Assembly (NCBI RefSeq): GCF_031143425.1
Contig: NC_090443.1
Coordinates: 1,061,430,423-1,061,494,422, forward strand
DNA length: 64,000 nt
Reading direction: 5' to 3'
DNA from: Pleurodeles waltl
Taxonomy: Eukaryota > Chordata > Amphibia > Caudata > Salamandridae
The position numbers were made by a program, and so were the translations under genes. Positions 32,603 to 43,511 of the stretch are shown piece after piece; positions within the stretch are counted from its first letter, which is position 1; the number at the start of each line of letters is the position of its first letter. The notes under the pieces are model-generated. The model saw nothing but the letters and a program-made list of their open reading frames with translations. It was not told where the DNA came from and made no database searches.

Positions 32603-33554
32603 TCAACCTTCTAGAGCTTTCACAGAACAGTCCACAAAGTCAACCCAATCTTGTGAAGATTCTTTCTTGGTTTCCCTGAACTTGATTCTGTATTGCTCTG
32701 TGGTAAGCCCAAAACCATCAATGTGTGCGTTTTTTAAAATGTTGTAGTTGTCTGCATCCTCCTCCCTAACAGTGAGGAGTCCATCACTCCCTTTGTCAGA
32801 GAAGTATAGAAGCCCACTGCTTTTGAGGGACCCTTTGAACCTTACAGGCCTGCTCAAGTGTAGCAAACCACTTTTGAATATCATCCCCCACCTTGTATGG
32901 GGGAACAATCTTATGTAAGTTTCTGGAGTTACTGTTGTCTTCCCTGACCTCATAACTTCTGAAACTTTCAATGCTGCTGCCACCATGGGGAACTAACCCC
33001 AGCTCCTGTCTTTCCCTTTCTACAGCTAAGGCTTCCCTATCTAGGGCTAGCTGTTGCTGCAGTAGCGTCAGTCTGGCCTCCTCCAATCTCAGCTTTCTGA
33101 GTTCCCTATCTAGGGACTGGTCCTCAGCGTTGAATGTGTGGGACACTTCTGACACAGAGGTGACATGGAAATGAGCAGAGTTTGACCTTTCCCGAACTCT
33201 AGTGACATGGCCTCTAGGGGTGAAGGGTGCCCTACTTGTGTGAGACTCCTTCCCACTACCAGCTACACTAGGAGGTTTGTTAAGAGAAAGATCTGTTTAA
33301 GGACCCTCCCCTACATCTTCAGGACCCTCTCCTGAATCTACCTGCTCAAAATCTCACTCTACCTCCTCTTCCTGCTCGACATGGTTATCAGATGGACCCT
33401 GATCACCCTGCAGGAGGAGGCTTAAGAGGAAATCCTTATTGGGGTTCTTCCCAATCCTTAAGCTTCTTTCTAAGAAGAACCTCCTCAAGCTTTTAAAGTT
33501 AAGGTTCTCATAGGTTGTCTTGATAACCCTGGGGGTAGCTTCAATAGTACACAT
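32603..33554 (-). pseudogene. gag: Gag N-terminal half, frameshifted
   Basis: The first frame (33554-33354) resembles the start of gag at 46646: TYENLNFKSLRRFFLERSLRIGKNPNKDFL. A Leu/Glu/Arg-rich coiled coil follows (33155-33030: LRKLRLEEARLTLLQQQLALDRE), then the capsid segment (PPYKVGDDIQKWFATLEQACKVQ). Around 32800-32860 the frame shifts, and the segment with LTTEQYRIKFRETKKESSQDW continues in the next frame to a stop at 32603. A stop also separates the first and second parts near 33300. A large intact Gag is implied, but this copy cannot make it. Confidence 0.75.
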
Positions 33555-33761
33555 AGTGATAGAAAAGTTAGGGAGAAGAGTAAGAAGTAAGCAAAACTAT
33601 TTCACCTAACTTTTTAGAGCAAACGAAAAACATTTTGGAAAACAATTTCTTTAGAGTGAAAATGAGACTGCTAGGTATAATTGTATATAGCTCTAAGTAT
33701 TAGAGTACACTTTCTTGTGAAAAACACCAGTGACAAAGTGATAAGGCAATTGCAAGTACTT

Positions 33762-33781
33762 ATCCCACCACTGCACCACCA
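33762..33781 (-). promoter_or_regulatory. Primer-binding site, tRNA-Leu type
   Basis: TGGTGGTGCAGTGGTGGGAT starts one base after the 5' LTR on the element strand. It resembles the complement of a tRNA-Leu(AAG) 3' end as I recall it, with two extra bases. The equivalent site at 46374 is even closer in its right half (GCAGCGGTGGGAT). Confidence 0.6.
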
Positions 33782-33782
33782 A

Positions 33783-36194
33783 TGTGAGAAGCTGGCCTGG
33801 TTTGTAGTGGGTACCTAAGGTACTTCCACCTTATACCAGGTCCAGTGATCCACCTTAGTGAGTTGTAGGCAGTGTCTAGCAGCTTAGGCTGTCTAGAGGT
33901 AGCTGTAGCAGAGCAGGTAAGGCTGAACTAAGCGAAATGCAAAGCTCTTGCCATGCCACTATAGTCACACAGTACTCACACACAATAAAAGACAATACTC
34001 AGTGTTACCAAAAATAAAGGTACTTTATTTTAGTAACACAAGGCAAAAAAACATCTTAGAGGTTATACTCCATTTGAAGGTAAGTATTATACACAATATA
34101 TATACTAGTAACGAAAATCAGGTAAGTACACAGTCATAAAAGTGCAAACTGTGAAAAAAACAATAGGTTGCAATAGGCCTAGGTGCAATACAAACCATAT
34201 ACTAAAATAGTGGAATGCGAATGTTGGTTCCCCCCTAGGCAAGTGTAGTGTGTAGAGGGGCACTGGGAGGGTAAGAAAATACCAAAGGTAAGTAAAGTAC
34301 CCCACCCCGGAACCCAGGGAAACAGAGGTAAAGTACAGCAAGTTTCCTCGGAACACACTAGGAGTCATGGTAAAGGATTATGCTAAAACCAAGCAAGACT
34401 GCATTACATCAATGATGGATTCCTGGACCTGAAGACCTGTGGAGAGAAGAGACCAAGTCCAAGAACAGATGAAGAGTCCAGGAAGAACAGGAGACCCTGC
34501 TAACCTGGATGAAGGTGCAAAGGTGGATTTTCCGGTTGGAAGAAGAAGTCAGAAATGCACCAAAGAAGACAGCTGCGGGTTCCTGCTTGGTGCTAGAGAT
34601 GTCCCACATCAAGTCATTGGATGCAGGCTGGTTTTCATCGTTGGATTCTGCCAACAGGCCTTGGCTCACGCAAATGTTGCGGTCGGCAGGAAAAGGCACT
34701 ACCTGGGCCCAGGAGGGACCTGGGGGTCTCAACTCAGACTGACGAGACAGAGGGGGTTCTCAGCACTTTAGAGAGCCCTCAGAAGAGCAGGCAGCACCCA
34801 CAGGAGTCCCAGGACACAGAGGACAAAGGAGTTGCAACATGCAGTCGTCGCAACACTACACAAAGGGGTCCCACATTGCCGGAGACCAACTCAGGGAGCT
34901 GAGCATTGCAGGATTGAGTGGTGGAGACCTGGGCTACACTGTGCACAAATGATTTTTGGAAGAAGCGCATAGAAGCCCTAGGAGCTGCAAAACACATGGT
35001 GCACAGGGGTACTGTCTGGCTGGGGGAGGCAAGCCCTTACCTCCACCAGATTTGAACAACTGGACCTTTGGACATTCAGGATCACTTCGGTCCACCACCT
35101 GTGTTCCAGAGATCATGCTCGTCGACAGGAGAGGAGTCCCAGAGTACCAGTGGTTGTCACAGAGAGGTGCCTGCTGAAGCAGGGAAGTGACTCTGTCACT
35201 CCACGGGAGATTCCTTCAGTTCCGCTGGTGCAGAATGAAGACAGAGAGCTTGTTTGGCAGTACTGGGGGTACAAGGTGGAGGCCCCAGGGTGCCTGGAAT
35301 TTGCCCCCCAATACCAGAATTGGATTGGGGGTACAATTTCTCACTCTTAGACACCTAACATGGCCATATTCGGAGTTACCATTGTGAAGCTTCACATATG
35401 TATTGACATATATGTAGTGTACACTTATAATGGTGTCCCTGCACTCACGAAGTCTGGGACATTGGTCAAGGACAATGTGGGATAACCTTTGCTAGTGCAA
35501 GGGTGCACTCACACTTAGCAACTTTGCACCTAGCCTTCAGTAAATTAAGGTTAGACACATGGGTGACTTATAAGTTACCTGGTGCAGTGAGAAATGGCTG
35601 TGAAATAACGTGTGCACTATTTCACTCAGGCTGCAGTGGCAGTCCTGTGTAAGAATTGTCTGAGCTCCCTATGGGTGGCAAAAGAAATGTTGCAGCCCAT
35701 AAGGATCTCCTGGAGCCCCAATGCCCTGGGTACCTAGGTACAATATACTAGGGACTTATAAGGGGGGTCCAGTGTGCCAATCTGGATTGGCATATGGAGT
35801 CACTAAACTATAGTGACAAATTTGGAAGCAGAGAGAGCATAAGCACTGGAGTTCTGGTTAGCAGAACTTCAGTGACACAGTTAAGCACTACTAACAACAC
35901 ACACAGTAGGCCACGAACAATGAGCACTGGGGTCCTGGCTAGCAGGATCTCAGTGAGACAGGCAAAACACACTGACATACAGGTTTGTATCTATGAGCAC
36001 TGGGGTCCTGGCTTGCAGGACTCCAGTGACACAGTCAAGGATACTGACAACAGAGTAACACATACTGACATATAGACCATAAACTATGAGCACTGGTGTC
36101 CTGACCAGCAGGATCCCAGTGAGACAGTAAAAACACACTGACAAGCAGGCCAGAAATGGGGGTAGCCATGCTAGAAAGAGGCTACTTTCTCACA
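33783..36194 (-). repeat. 5' LTR of the LTR-A element (2412 bp)
   Basis: Runs from TGTGAGAAGCTGG to CTTTCTCACA. An internal deletion of about 0.7 kb relative to the 3' LTR sits at about 35243. Its U3 (35840-36150) holds four copies of the GAGCACTGGNGTCCTG-type near-palindrome. A donor-like GGTGGAG|GTAAGG lies on the minus strand near 35036-35048. Confidence 0.88.
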
Positions 36195-36301
36195 CCAATG
36201 GAGGATACATGTTGAGGAGCTGGCAGTCATTTGAAGGAATTTGATATGATCTAAAGGTATCTTCAAGGAAACTTCAAGACCATTGGTTAAGTACTTTCCC
36301 T

Positions 36302-36540
36302 CTTTTTTTCTTTTTTTTTTTTGGAGCGTTCCGGACAGTTTTATTCGCCATTGCTTTTCCGCAGTCCAGTGCATGGGGAAATCAGCACACACCAGGCCAG
36401 ATTCGGACAGGCGACGTGCAGTGCAGCACAGCAGCTGAGAATGCTGCCCCTGCCAGAAGGAGAGAGCAGGAGAGCACCATATTCGCACAGATACAGCACT
36501 TTCCTTCCCTCTCCCTAACGCCAGCGCTTATTCCAGCTGT
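36302..36540 (-). pseudogene. Poly(A)-tailed retrocopy of an unidentified transcript
   Basis: On the minus strand, AATAAA (complement at 36340-36345) is followed 17 bases later by an A-rich tail of about 20 bases (36303-36322). This is the signature of a reverse-transcribed polyadenylated RNA. The upstream 200 bp are moderately GC-rich, with an open frame of about 105 residues that I do not recognise. The 5' limit is uncertain, and I could not find a matching target duplication. It could be a processed pseudogene, a SINE or a LINE 3' end. Confidence 0.5.
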
Positions 36541-38046
36541 CGTGCGCCACGCACACACATTAGCGTAACAGTGCTATGGTGTATGCATGAGTCTAGCCTA
36601 TGTTTTACATAGGAAGATATCCATCCTGTACAAAATACTATCCTTGGATCATTGAAAAAGCTTTTCCTACTTTGTATCTCTGCCTTACAGTGCAGCACAC
36701 ATGCAAAGTCAGAACAACACAGAGAAATTAAACCATTTGTTTATTTAACACCTGCTTTTCAGCAGCGTTAATTTTTGGCTCTAAGCCCTTTCTACTGATG
36801 TTTGAGAATAGGTTTTAGCATCAAAGAGCATGGGTGGTAACATGGGTGCACCCATGTACCACCCATGTAGTGCCTCTGTGGGTGTGAGGCCACCTATATA
36901 AGGTTAAGTGTCACATAATAAAATAGTAACAAATACTGCCTTCAGAGGTCGACTCAAATCTTTTGGCTCAGACAGGAGAATGAAATCATCCAATCAAACA
37001 ATAAGAATCAATAGCCATCAAATATAACATCAAATAATCAACATTTTCAACAAGGAGTCAGTAATGTATACACACCATGACCTACGTGGCCGTGAATCGC
37101 CACACCAGTTTACTAAAGTTTAAACATTAATTGCCCTCAAATTAACAATGCTTAGGTCACGTAGATCATGCGCGAGGCCAAAAAATAAAAGTACAGAAAC
37201 AACACAGGTTGACCAAAGCGTCTAAAGAATCTCAATCTAGCTAAAACGTTTACCATTAGACACGCCAAAAGACCACTACAGAATAACAATAATATTAAGA
37301 GACTAGAAACAGAATACATTTAGTTTATGCAGATGAATTACTCACAATCAATTAATATGCAATCAAAATAAGCATTAGGTCAGGCATCCCTAGCTATTAC
37401 TCTAATTCAAAAAGCATGTGTGGGCTTCATGCAAAAATAAAGGAAGAGCTATAACTAACTTGCATCACCTAAAACTTTGCTATATTAAAGTCCCAACACT
37501 TACTAACTAAGCCACTATTGGACAAGATTATAGGATGAGACTATTGACAGCCAATCAGGCTTTAACTGTGCTTAAGAAGCAACTCTTCTGTGTTCCTCCC
37601 CAGGATAGCTTCACGTTGTCACTCCTCTCTCGTCTCAGGTCAGCAGTTTCCGTGAAAATATTACAATTAGAAAGAAACAAAGAAAATATGATTAAGCTGT
37701 AAAGCCCATTCTTAAAATTTACAATTATTATCTTGAGGAAACACAAGTGAAGCAAGAACAGGACAGAAAATTTCCACTGTGCAAGTCACACAGAATGTTT
37801 AATAAAACAATGTTTGCAAAGTGTTTCAGTGAAGTGAGTATCATTTAAACATCATGATCTGGAAAAATACTAAAACATAGGCCTTTTCACTAATGCTAAA
37901 ACATTAAGAAATAAAACAATTTTTATAATAATTTCAAACAATTAGTTTTATAACACAATATTAATTTATATTTTATCAGTACATATAAATATCATGATTA
38001 TTCAAAATACATTTTCATTAGCATTTATGTTTGCACATACAACTTT
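36541..38046. other. Unassigned AT-rich region
   Basis: About 1.5 kb without a gene, clear repeat structure or open frame over 70 residues. Nothing further can be supported. Confidence 0.5.
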
Positions 38047-38054
38047 GTAGTGGT

Positions 38055-38507
38055 TAGGGGTGGGCAAAGAATTCCTCTCCACTGGCGGAGTTCGCTGAGA
38101 TTTTCCAAATCCGCGTGGACTGTGGAGTTCTGAAAAACTCTGCAGAGTGACGCAGAGTGGAGTTTTTATCTTGCTCACCAACGTTAAGTTAGCGAGCGAG
38201 ATTTCTGAATGCAAGCAGGCGTGGTAGGCCGCAACTGTTGACGGTGACAAACCTGCTGCTCGCATTGACGAAGCTGGCGCTCAAGTAGTCTTGAGCGGCA
38301 AAAAGAAGTTAGCACCCTCTGGTGCTCCATGGGATGCTCTTTGCGCTGACATTACAGCACGGGGAAACTCCTGTGCTGAAAATGAGTGCTAACAGTGTAC
38401 CTTACCAAAACGTCAGTGCTTTCAGAACTCCGCGTAGCGCGGCAGAGTTTTTTTGGCACTTCGCGGAGTTCTGCATAGCAGGGCTCTGCGAACTCCGCCC
38501 ACGCCTA
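38055..38507 (+). repeat. hAT-type MITE (453 bp)
   Basis: The ends TAGGGGTGGGC and GCCCACGCCTA form inverted repeats, extended inward by GCGGAGTT / AACTCCGC blocks. Flanks GTAGTGGT (38047-38054) and GAACTGGT (38508-38515) match in 6 of 8 positions. An 8-bp duplication and TAGGGGTGGGC-like ends are typical of hAT elements. No transposase. Confidence 0.75.
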
Positions 38508-39329
38508 GAACTGGTGGACACCATGTCAATCACTCTTGAAGCTGCAAGTTTTCAGTAAAGCCTTTTAATTCACGTTATTACACATTATATTTTAGTGACT
38601 TATTTTTATTAATAATGTTAGATCTCTAAAACCCCCTTGACACAAAGTAATGCAAAGCAGCATTTCCAGCTGCTTGCAGTACTTTGCATTACAAACCAAC
38701 GTCAATACCAATTTGCACTGGTTTGTGAATCGCAAGAAAGGGTTAACATCAGTTTGGCATTACAAAAGTAACACTAACCTGATGCTAAACCTTTGAGAAT
38801 CCTGCCTATTGTTTCTTGTGTGTATTTGGATTCCTGCGGATGACCCAGTCCAAGTGGAGTGTAAGAGCTTCCAGTGCGTATGGAGCCAGCGCGTGAGAAT
38901 AGCGCGCTTATGCATTGTCTGAATCTTCAAGCAAATTGTGCGCATCACTTTTCGCTTCCAAACACAACATACGCATGGTTACGGTGTGTGACCCCTATGT
39001 GGGGGCCCTTTTAGGATTTGCACAGTACTGATTGCGCTAATAGCCAAATCCTTATTGCCAGTGTTCATTGTATTTTCTCTGTTTGTGGTCGTTGTAGGAT
39101 TGTTTACAGGTCAGCGTAATCTCTGCATCTCTGCAATGTTGAGGATCAATTCGTTGTTTTTTTAAACCATTCTGATTTTTGTACCTTATTAATTCTAATG
39201 GATTTATATAAAAGAAACTTAAACCTTGAGTGTATTTTCTTCACTGGGTGGTGAAGATAGGACAGTGGACTTATCCAGTGCCTACTGGTTAAGCAAGGAC
39301 ACTGAAGAATTCCCACACATACTCCTACC
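38508..39329. other. Unassigned, partly repeat-like
   Basis: It contains an imperfect stem around CAAAGTAATGCAAAGCAGC / GCTGCTTGCAGTACTTTGC (38645-38690). The 3' part may include the lost 5' LTR and leader of the decayed gypsy element that follows, but I could not define it. Confidence 0.35.
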
Positions 39330-40716
39330 TTAAGCCAACGCCCATTTTAAATATGTCCTTTGGCCTTCAGGACCACAACTCTCTTTACAATAGAGTGAAT
39401 GGAAAGAACACCTTATGAATTATATTGCAACTGTCCATGTTGATAGCAGGATGTCCCTAGAACAAGAGAAACAGATTTTATTACATTCTGTAGGTTCTCA
39501 AGGCATTACCTATTTTAATCAAATGTACAAAACCATTTCAGAAGGATGGGGATGCTAATATTTTTAATGTTTCTATTGAACATTTGGATAGGTATTCGTC
39601 TCCAAAGGTGTGCATTGGTATTACACAATATAAGACATTTTAAAAAGGAAACCACATAGTACTCAAACTATTGATGAGTTTACGAGTGAAGTGAAGAGGC
39701 TGGCAATGGATTGTATAATTGGTGCACCACTAGAGGATTTATGGTGGTTATGCATGCCTGCAATCGTGCCATTCAAGAAAGATTATCAGTGAATGAAGAT
39801 GCTTGTTTGAATGATTTGCTTGCAATTATTTGCACGGCTGAAAATTCTAATAGCTGTGCAAGTGTCTTGAAGTTTGATATCAAGGATTCAGAAATTGTGT
39901 ACAACATTAAAAGTAATACAAAGTACAAGGTGGATGGAAGTAAGTGGAAAAGTTAGAATTTTCGTAAAGAACCATGAAGGTGTTGGATATAAGAACCATG
40001 AAGGTGTTATATTTGTGCTAATTCAGATCACTTAGCCTTTGCAAATCATGTCCTGAGAGAAAGGTAAAGTGTAGTGGGTGTGGGACCACCGGCCTTTATG
40101 CAAATGGTCTGTAGAAAGAAGTTTAAGAAGGTCAAGTGTATGACTGCTCAGGGCTTTGGTGGGATGAATCTGTGGAGACTGAGGATGAAGTAAGTGAAAG
40201 TGTTATGAAAATGAAGGTAAATCTGATAGTAAATATTCATGATGGATGTCTTCTAGTTGATAACAACAAGCCAGAGTGTTGGATGAAGACTGGAGGAATT
40301 AACCTGAAAGTATTTGCAGACACTGGCTCTCTGTACACCATCATTTACAAGTATGTTTGAAACGAATGTTTTGATGGGAAAGCTGGATCTAAGGTATTTT
40401 CAACAGATATATCCCCTGAAGGTCACAGTGATGAGAAAATTGGTATGGTGGGGTTTCCGTGGTTTAAATTTGAGTTCAAGCATCGACATTTGTATGGCAA
40501 ATTGTATTTAGCCAAGAAAGGTCTGTCAGAGTTACAATGACTTGATCAGTAAAATGTACATATTGTATTGGATCCCAATAGCAAAGAGCAGGTATTGGTA
40601 TTTGATGAAGGTGTGAAAGTAAAAGAGAAAATTTTATAAAAACTTCCAAACATTTTTAGCAAAAAAATTGGAAATGTAATTGGATTTGAACACAGGATCA
40701 AGTTAAAAGACATACT
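39330..40716 (+). pseudogene. Decayed gypsy element: gag and protease
   Basis: Broken frames read as Gag (short stretches such as LDRYSSPKVCIGI and a zinc-knuckle-like CSGCGTTGLY near 40075) followed by an aspartic protease (LKVFADTGSLYTIIYKYV, about 40300-40360) and a segment resembling the pro-RT linker (IGFEHRIKL, about 40680). Many stops and frameshifts. It is the older host element into which MITE-D and LTR-A later inserted; it continues at 41421 and again at 50826. Confidence 0.7.
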
Positions 40717-41420
40717 GGGCCAGATGAATGAAAAGGTTTTGCAGTCGCAAGCGGTGCGAATCTCAAAATTCGGCCGTTTGTGAGTGCAAAAACGTGGTCT
40801 GCGATGCATGAAATGCATTCGCAGACCACGAATAAGAAATCGCTAAAATTGCGATTTCTTGCTTTGCGACCTGGAAACTGCGAGTCGCAATTTGCGATTC
40901 GCAAATTCCAGGTCGCAAGGCTATGCTGGAAAAAATCGCAAATTGCGATTTTTCCAAAAATGGCATTTTGCACTTTCAAAATACCATGAAATGCAACCAG
41001 GTGGTAACCTGGTGCAAAATTAAAAAATGCAGTAAAACTGCATTTTTAAATTGAACATGTAATGCACACATGCCCTTTTGGCATGTGTGTACCTTACATG
41101 TTGAAAAAAATGATTTTGGGGTGCAGGAGAGAGGACCTTAGGCCCCCAGCACCTTGGCCTTTTGCATTTCCAAAATTGCGGTTTCTGGTTCAGAAATCGC
41201 AATTTTGGAAAAAAAAAGATTTGCAGCTATGGGCCAAAGGCCCATAGTGGGATTGGGGCCGGTATCCAATTTGCGATTCGGTAATAGCATTAACGATTTT
41301 TAAGAAATCGCTATTACCGATCCGCAAATGTGATACATGGCCCTTTGCGAGTCGGTAATAGCGATTTCTTAAAAATCACTATTACCGAATCGCAATGGGC
41401 CGTGATGATACATCTGGCCC
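40717..41420 (+). repeat. MITE-D, second copy (704 bp)
   Basis: It has the same GGGCCAGATG / CATCTGGCCC ends as 27832-28548, with multiple stems built on TTGCGA / TCGCAA and GGTAATAGCGATTTC. It interrupts the decayed gypsy pol between protease and RT. Flanks are ACT and TTT, so no duplication is visible. Confidence 0.8.
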
Positions 41421-42688
41421 TTTGTATCTAAAATATACAAAGTAAGAAATATACCTATTTCATTGAGGGATGTGTTTAGTGAATTGGAAAAATTGGTGGC
41501 TGCTGATGTCATTGAGCCTACTGAGGTATTAGCACGGATTTCACCTTTAGTGGTAGCATGCTGTAGCACTGACAAATTGGGATTGCGTGTTGATCAACGT
41601 CATTTCTATGGTAATATTATTGTGGATCAATTTTTGTTACCTAGAATTAATGGGATGGGGTGTCTTTATTGAAAAGTGCTAAATGGTTCTCCGCTATTGA
41701 TTTGTGGGTAGCGTACCATCAAATTTCGTTGTGAGAGGAATGCAAGGAATTGACTGCTTTTAATCCTACCAATTGGATTTTTCCAGTTTAAACTGATGCT
41801 ATTTGGCTTAGAATCTGCTGCAGCAGTTTTTCAGTGATTAATGCGCCAATTCTGGAGGAAAAGGAAATCTGTAAAAAGTTTCCTGGATGATATACACGTC
41901 TCTGAGAAAAACAAAGGAGGACATGACCAAAATCTGAAGTAAGTGTTGAGCATTTTGGAGTAGAGAGGTATGATGACAAAAGTCTGTTCATTTGCTGAGA
42001 ACGGTGTTACGGATTAGGGACACATAATTGATGAAGAGGGAATAGAACCTAAACCATCCTACTAGATGCTAGACGGCATGTACCAGCTCCAAGTTGTGAA
42101 GAGGAAGTAAGATCATTTATCTGGCTTGCATAATTATGCTCTGAGTCTGTTCAGAAGTTTGCATCTAACACATTTAATATCAGGACAGCTACAAAAATAA
42201 GTGTAAATTTGATCAGAAGCAGGAATGTGATATGGATTTTCACAGTATAAAGGAGTGTATAACAAATGTTACTTCTCCAAAACGTTTTCACCCCAATGTA
42301 CCTAGTGTCATCACTACAGATGCTAGTTTTAGGGGATTAGTTGCGGTACTGACTCAGATAGAGATGTCGGGAGAGAAGATGTAATAACATATGCGTCCAG
42401 GTCATTGTCGCCTATGGAGAACAAGGAGACACTTTAAGGTGTGATCAAAGGCCCTTGAGAAAATTCTTACCACTGAAGGCACTATCAATGCATCTTCAAG
42501 GGTTGCTAGAATATCTTTACGGTTCCAAGATTATAATTATAAAATTTAGTTTGTGCCCACGAATCAAAATCTTATTGCAGATTTTCTTTCCTGAATACCA
42601 AGTTGGAAATATGTGAGGATGAAATCTAGAATGATATTCAGATTTTGTATGTGCAGGATAGTGCTGCTTCGTGTGTAAAGAAAGATCA
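41421..42688 (+). pseudogene. Decayed gypsy element: reverse transcriptase and RNase H
   Basis: RT motifs are readable across frames: ELEKLVAADVIEP (about 41475), KWFSAIDLWVAYHQISL (about 41670-41735), then FNPTNWIFPV and a corrupted active-site region near 41885. RNase H is suggested by ITTDASFRGLVAVLTQ (about 42310-42360) and DFLS near 42590. Numerous stops. The sequence is cut at 42688 by LTR-A material; the integrase follows after the insert. Confidence 0.75.
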
Positions 42689-42723
42689 GTTGGGCTGATG
42701 TAGAGTTTTATGCCCATGCAGCC

Positions 42724-43443
42724 ATGCTGGGCATCCCTGAGGAATTGTTCCCTCTCATTTCTACTGAAATGAAAAAGCAAAGGAGAGAAGGCCTGAAAAC
42801 TCAGGATCCCTCTCCAACAACAGGTAAAAGGGGTATCACAGTATCCCCTAACCACCCTACCATTCAGGATACCATTCCTGTGGTGGGAGAAACCTCTCCT
42901 GGGGTGGCACCTGTTCCAAGGGAATCATCAGCTGGCAAAGCTGTACTCCCTGAGGTGGAAGTACCTATCTGTGGGATAACTCATATTGGTGAGAAAAAGA
43001 GCACCATTTTAGTTAACATGGAGCATCCCTCCAACCCTCCCAGAGAAACTTTAGTGCAGAAACCCTCCACTGCCTCACAACACTTAGGACAGCATCCCTG
43101 CCCTAGTGTGGAGCTCATAGGACAGCATACCTGCCTTGCTCCAACTCAAGAGAAACAGCATCCCTGTTCTCTCTTCCAGCCATATGGACAAAGTTTTTGC
43201 CCAGCTATGGCTTTTCTGAGACAGCATCCCTGTCTGGCATTCTCATCACTAGAAATAGGTTCAGTGGACAACTCCCACTGCTCTAAACTAAAAGTTACTG
43301 ATAAAAGCTCTGAAAATATATCTTCACATTGTTGCTTAGCTAAAAAACTTCAAACAGGGTGCTTTACATCCCCACAGGGAAGTAACCATATAGTGGATGA
43401 TAAAGGGAGTAACCAGTCTATTGCAGAGCTACTCTCTACTTAA
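42724..43443 (+). CDS. Protease linker plus Cys-repeat tail, open frame (239 aa)
   Basis: An uninterrupted frame that begins in the linker after protease (LGIPEELFPLISTEMKKQRRE), continues through a Pro/Thr/Ser-rich segment (about residues 25-100), then carries repeated short motifs: GQHPC, GQHTC, KQHPC, GQSFC and RQHPC, about 10-20 residues apart (residues about 115-180). A C-terminal segment (CFTSPQGSNHIVDDKGSNQ) matches the minus-strand copy. The true start would be upstream in gag-pro, which is absent here, so this is a C-terminal fragment. I recognise no family. The alternating Cys spacing could suit metal binding or disulphides, but that is a guess. Confidence 0.55.
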   Translation: MLGIPEELFPLISTEMKKQRREGLKTQDPSPTTGKRGITVSPNHPTIQDTIPVVGETSPGVAPVPRESSAGKAVLPEVEVPICGITHIGEKKSTILVNMEHPSNPPRETLVQKPSTASQHLGQHPCPSVELIGQHTCLAPTQEKQHPCSLFQPYGQSFCPAMAFLRQHPCLAFSSLEIGSVDNSHCSKLKVTDKSSENISSHCCLAKKLQTGCFTSPQGSNHIVDDKGSNQSIAELLST

Positions 43444-43511
43444 CACCACTTAGACAATAAAGTCTCAACTGGCCAAGGTTAGCCTTATTGTCCTTCGTTT
43501 GGGGGGGGTTG

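Larger units (their letters stand above)
27286..36194 (-). mobile_element. Complete LTR-A element encoding Gag and protease only
   Basis: Two LTR-A copies (27286-30877 and 33783-36194) flank a 2.9 kb internal region with a primer-binding site, gag, protease, a Cys-repeat tail and a purine tract, all on the minus strand. No reverse transcriptase, RNase H or integrase motif is present between protease and purine tract. The 3' LTR has gained a MITE; the 5' LTR has lost about 0.7 kb of its R region (junction near 35243). Flanks are ACCTC and CCAAT, so no target duplication is visible. It would be non-autonomous, relying on RT and integrase from a relative. Confidence 0.85.
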
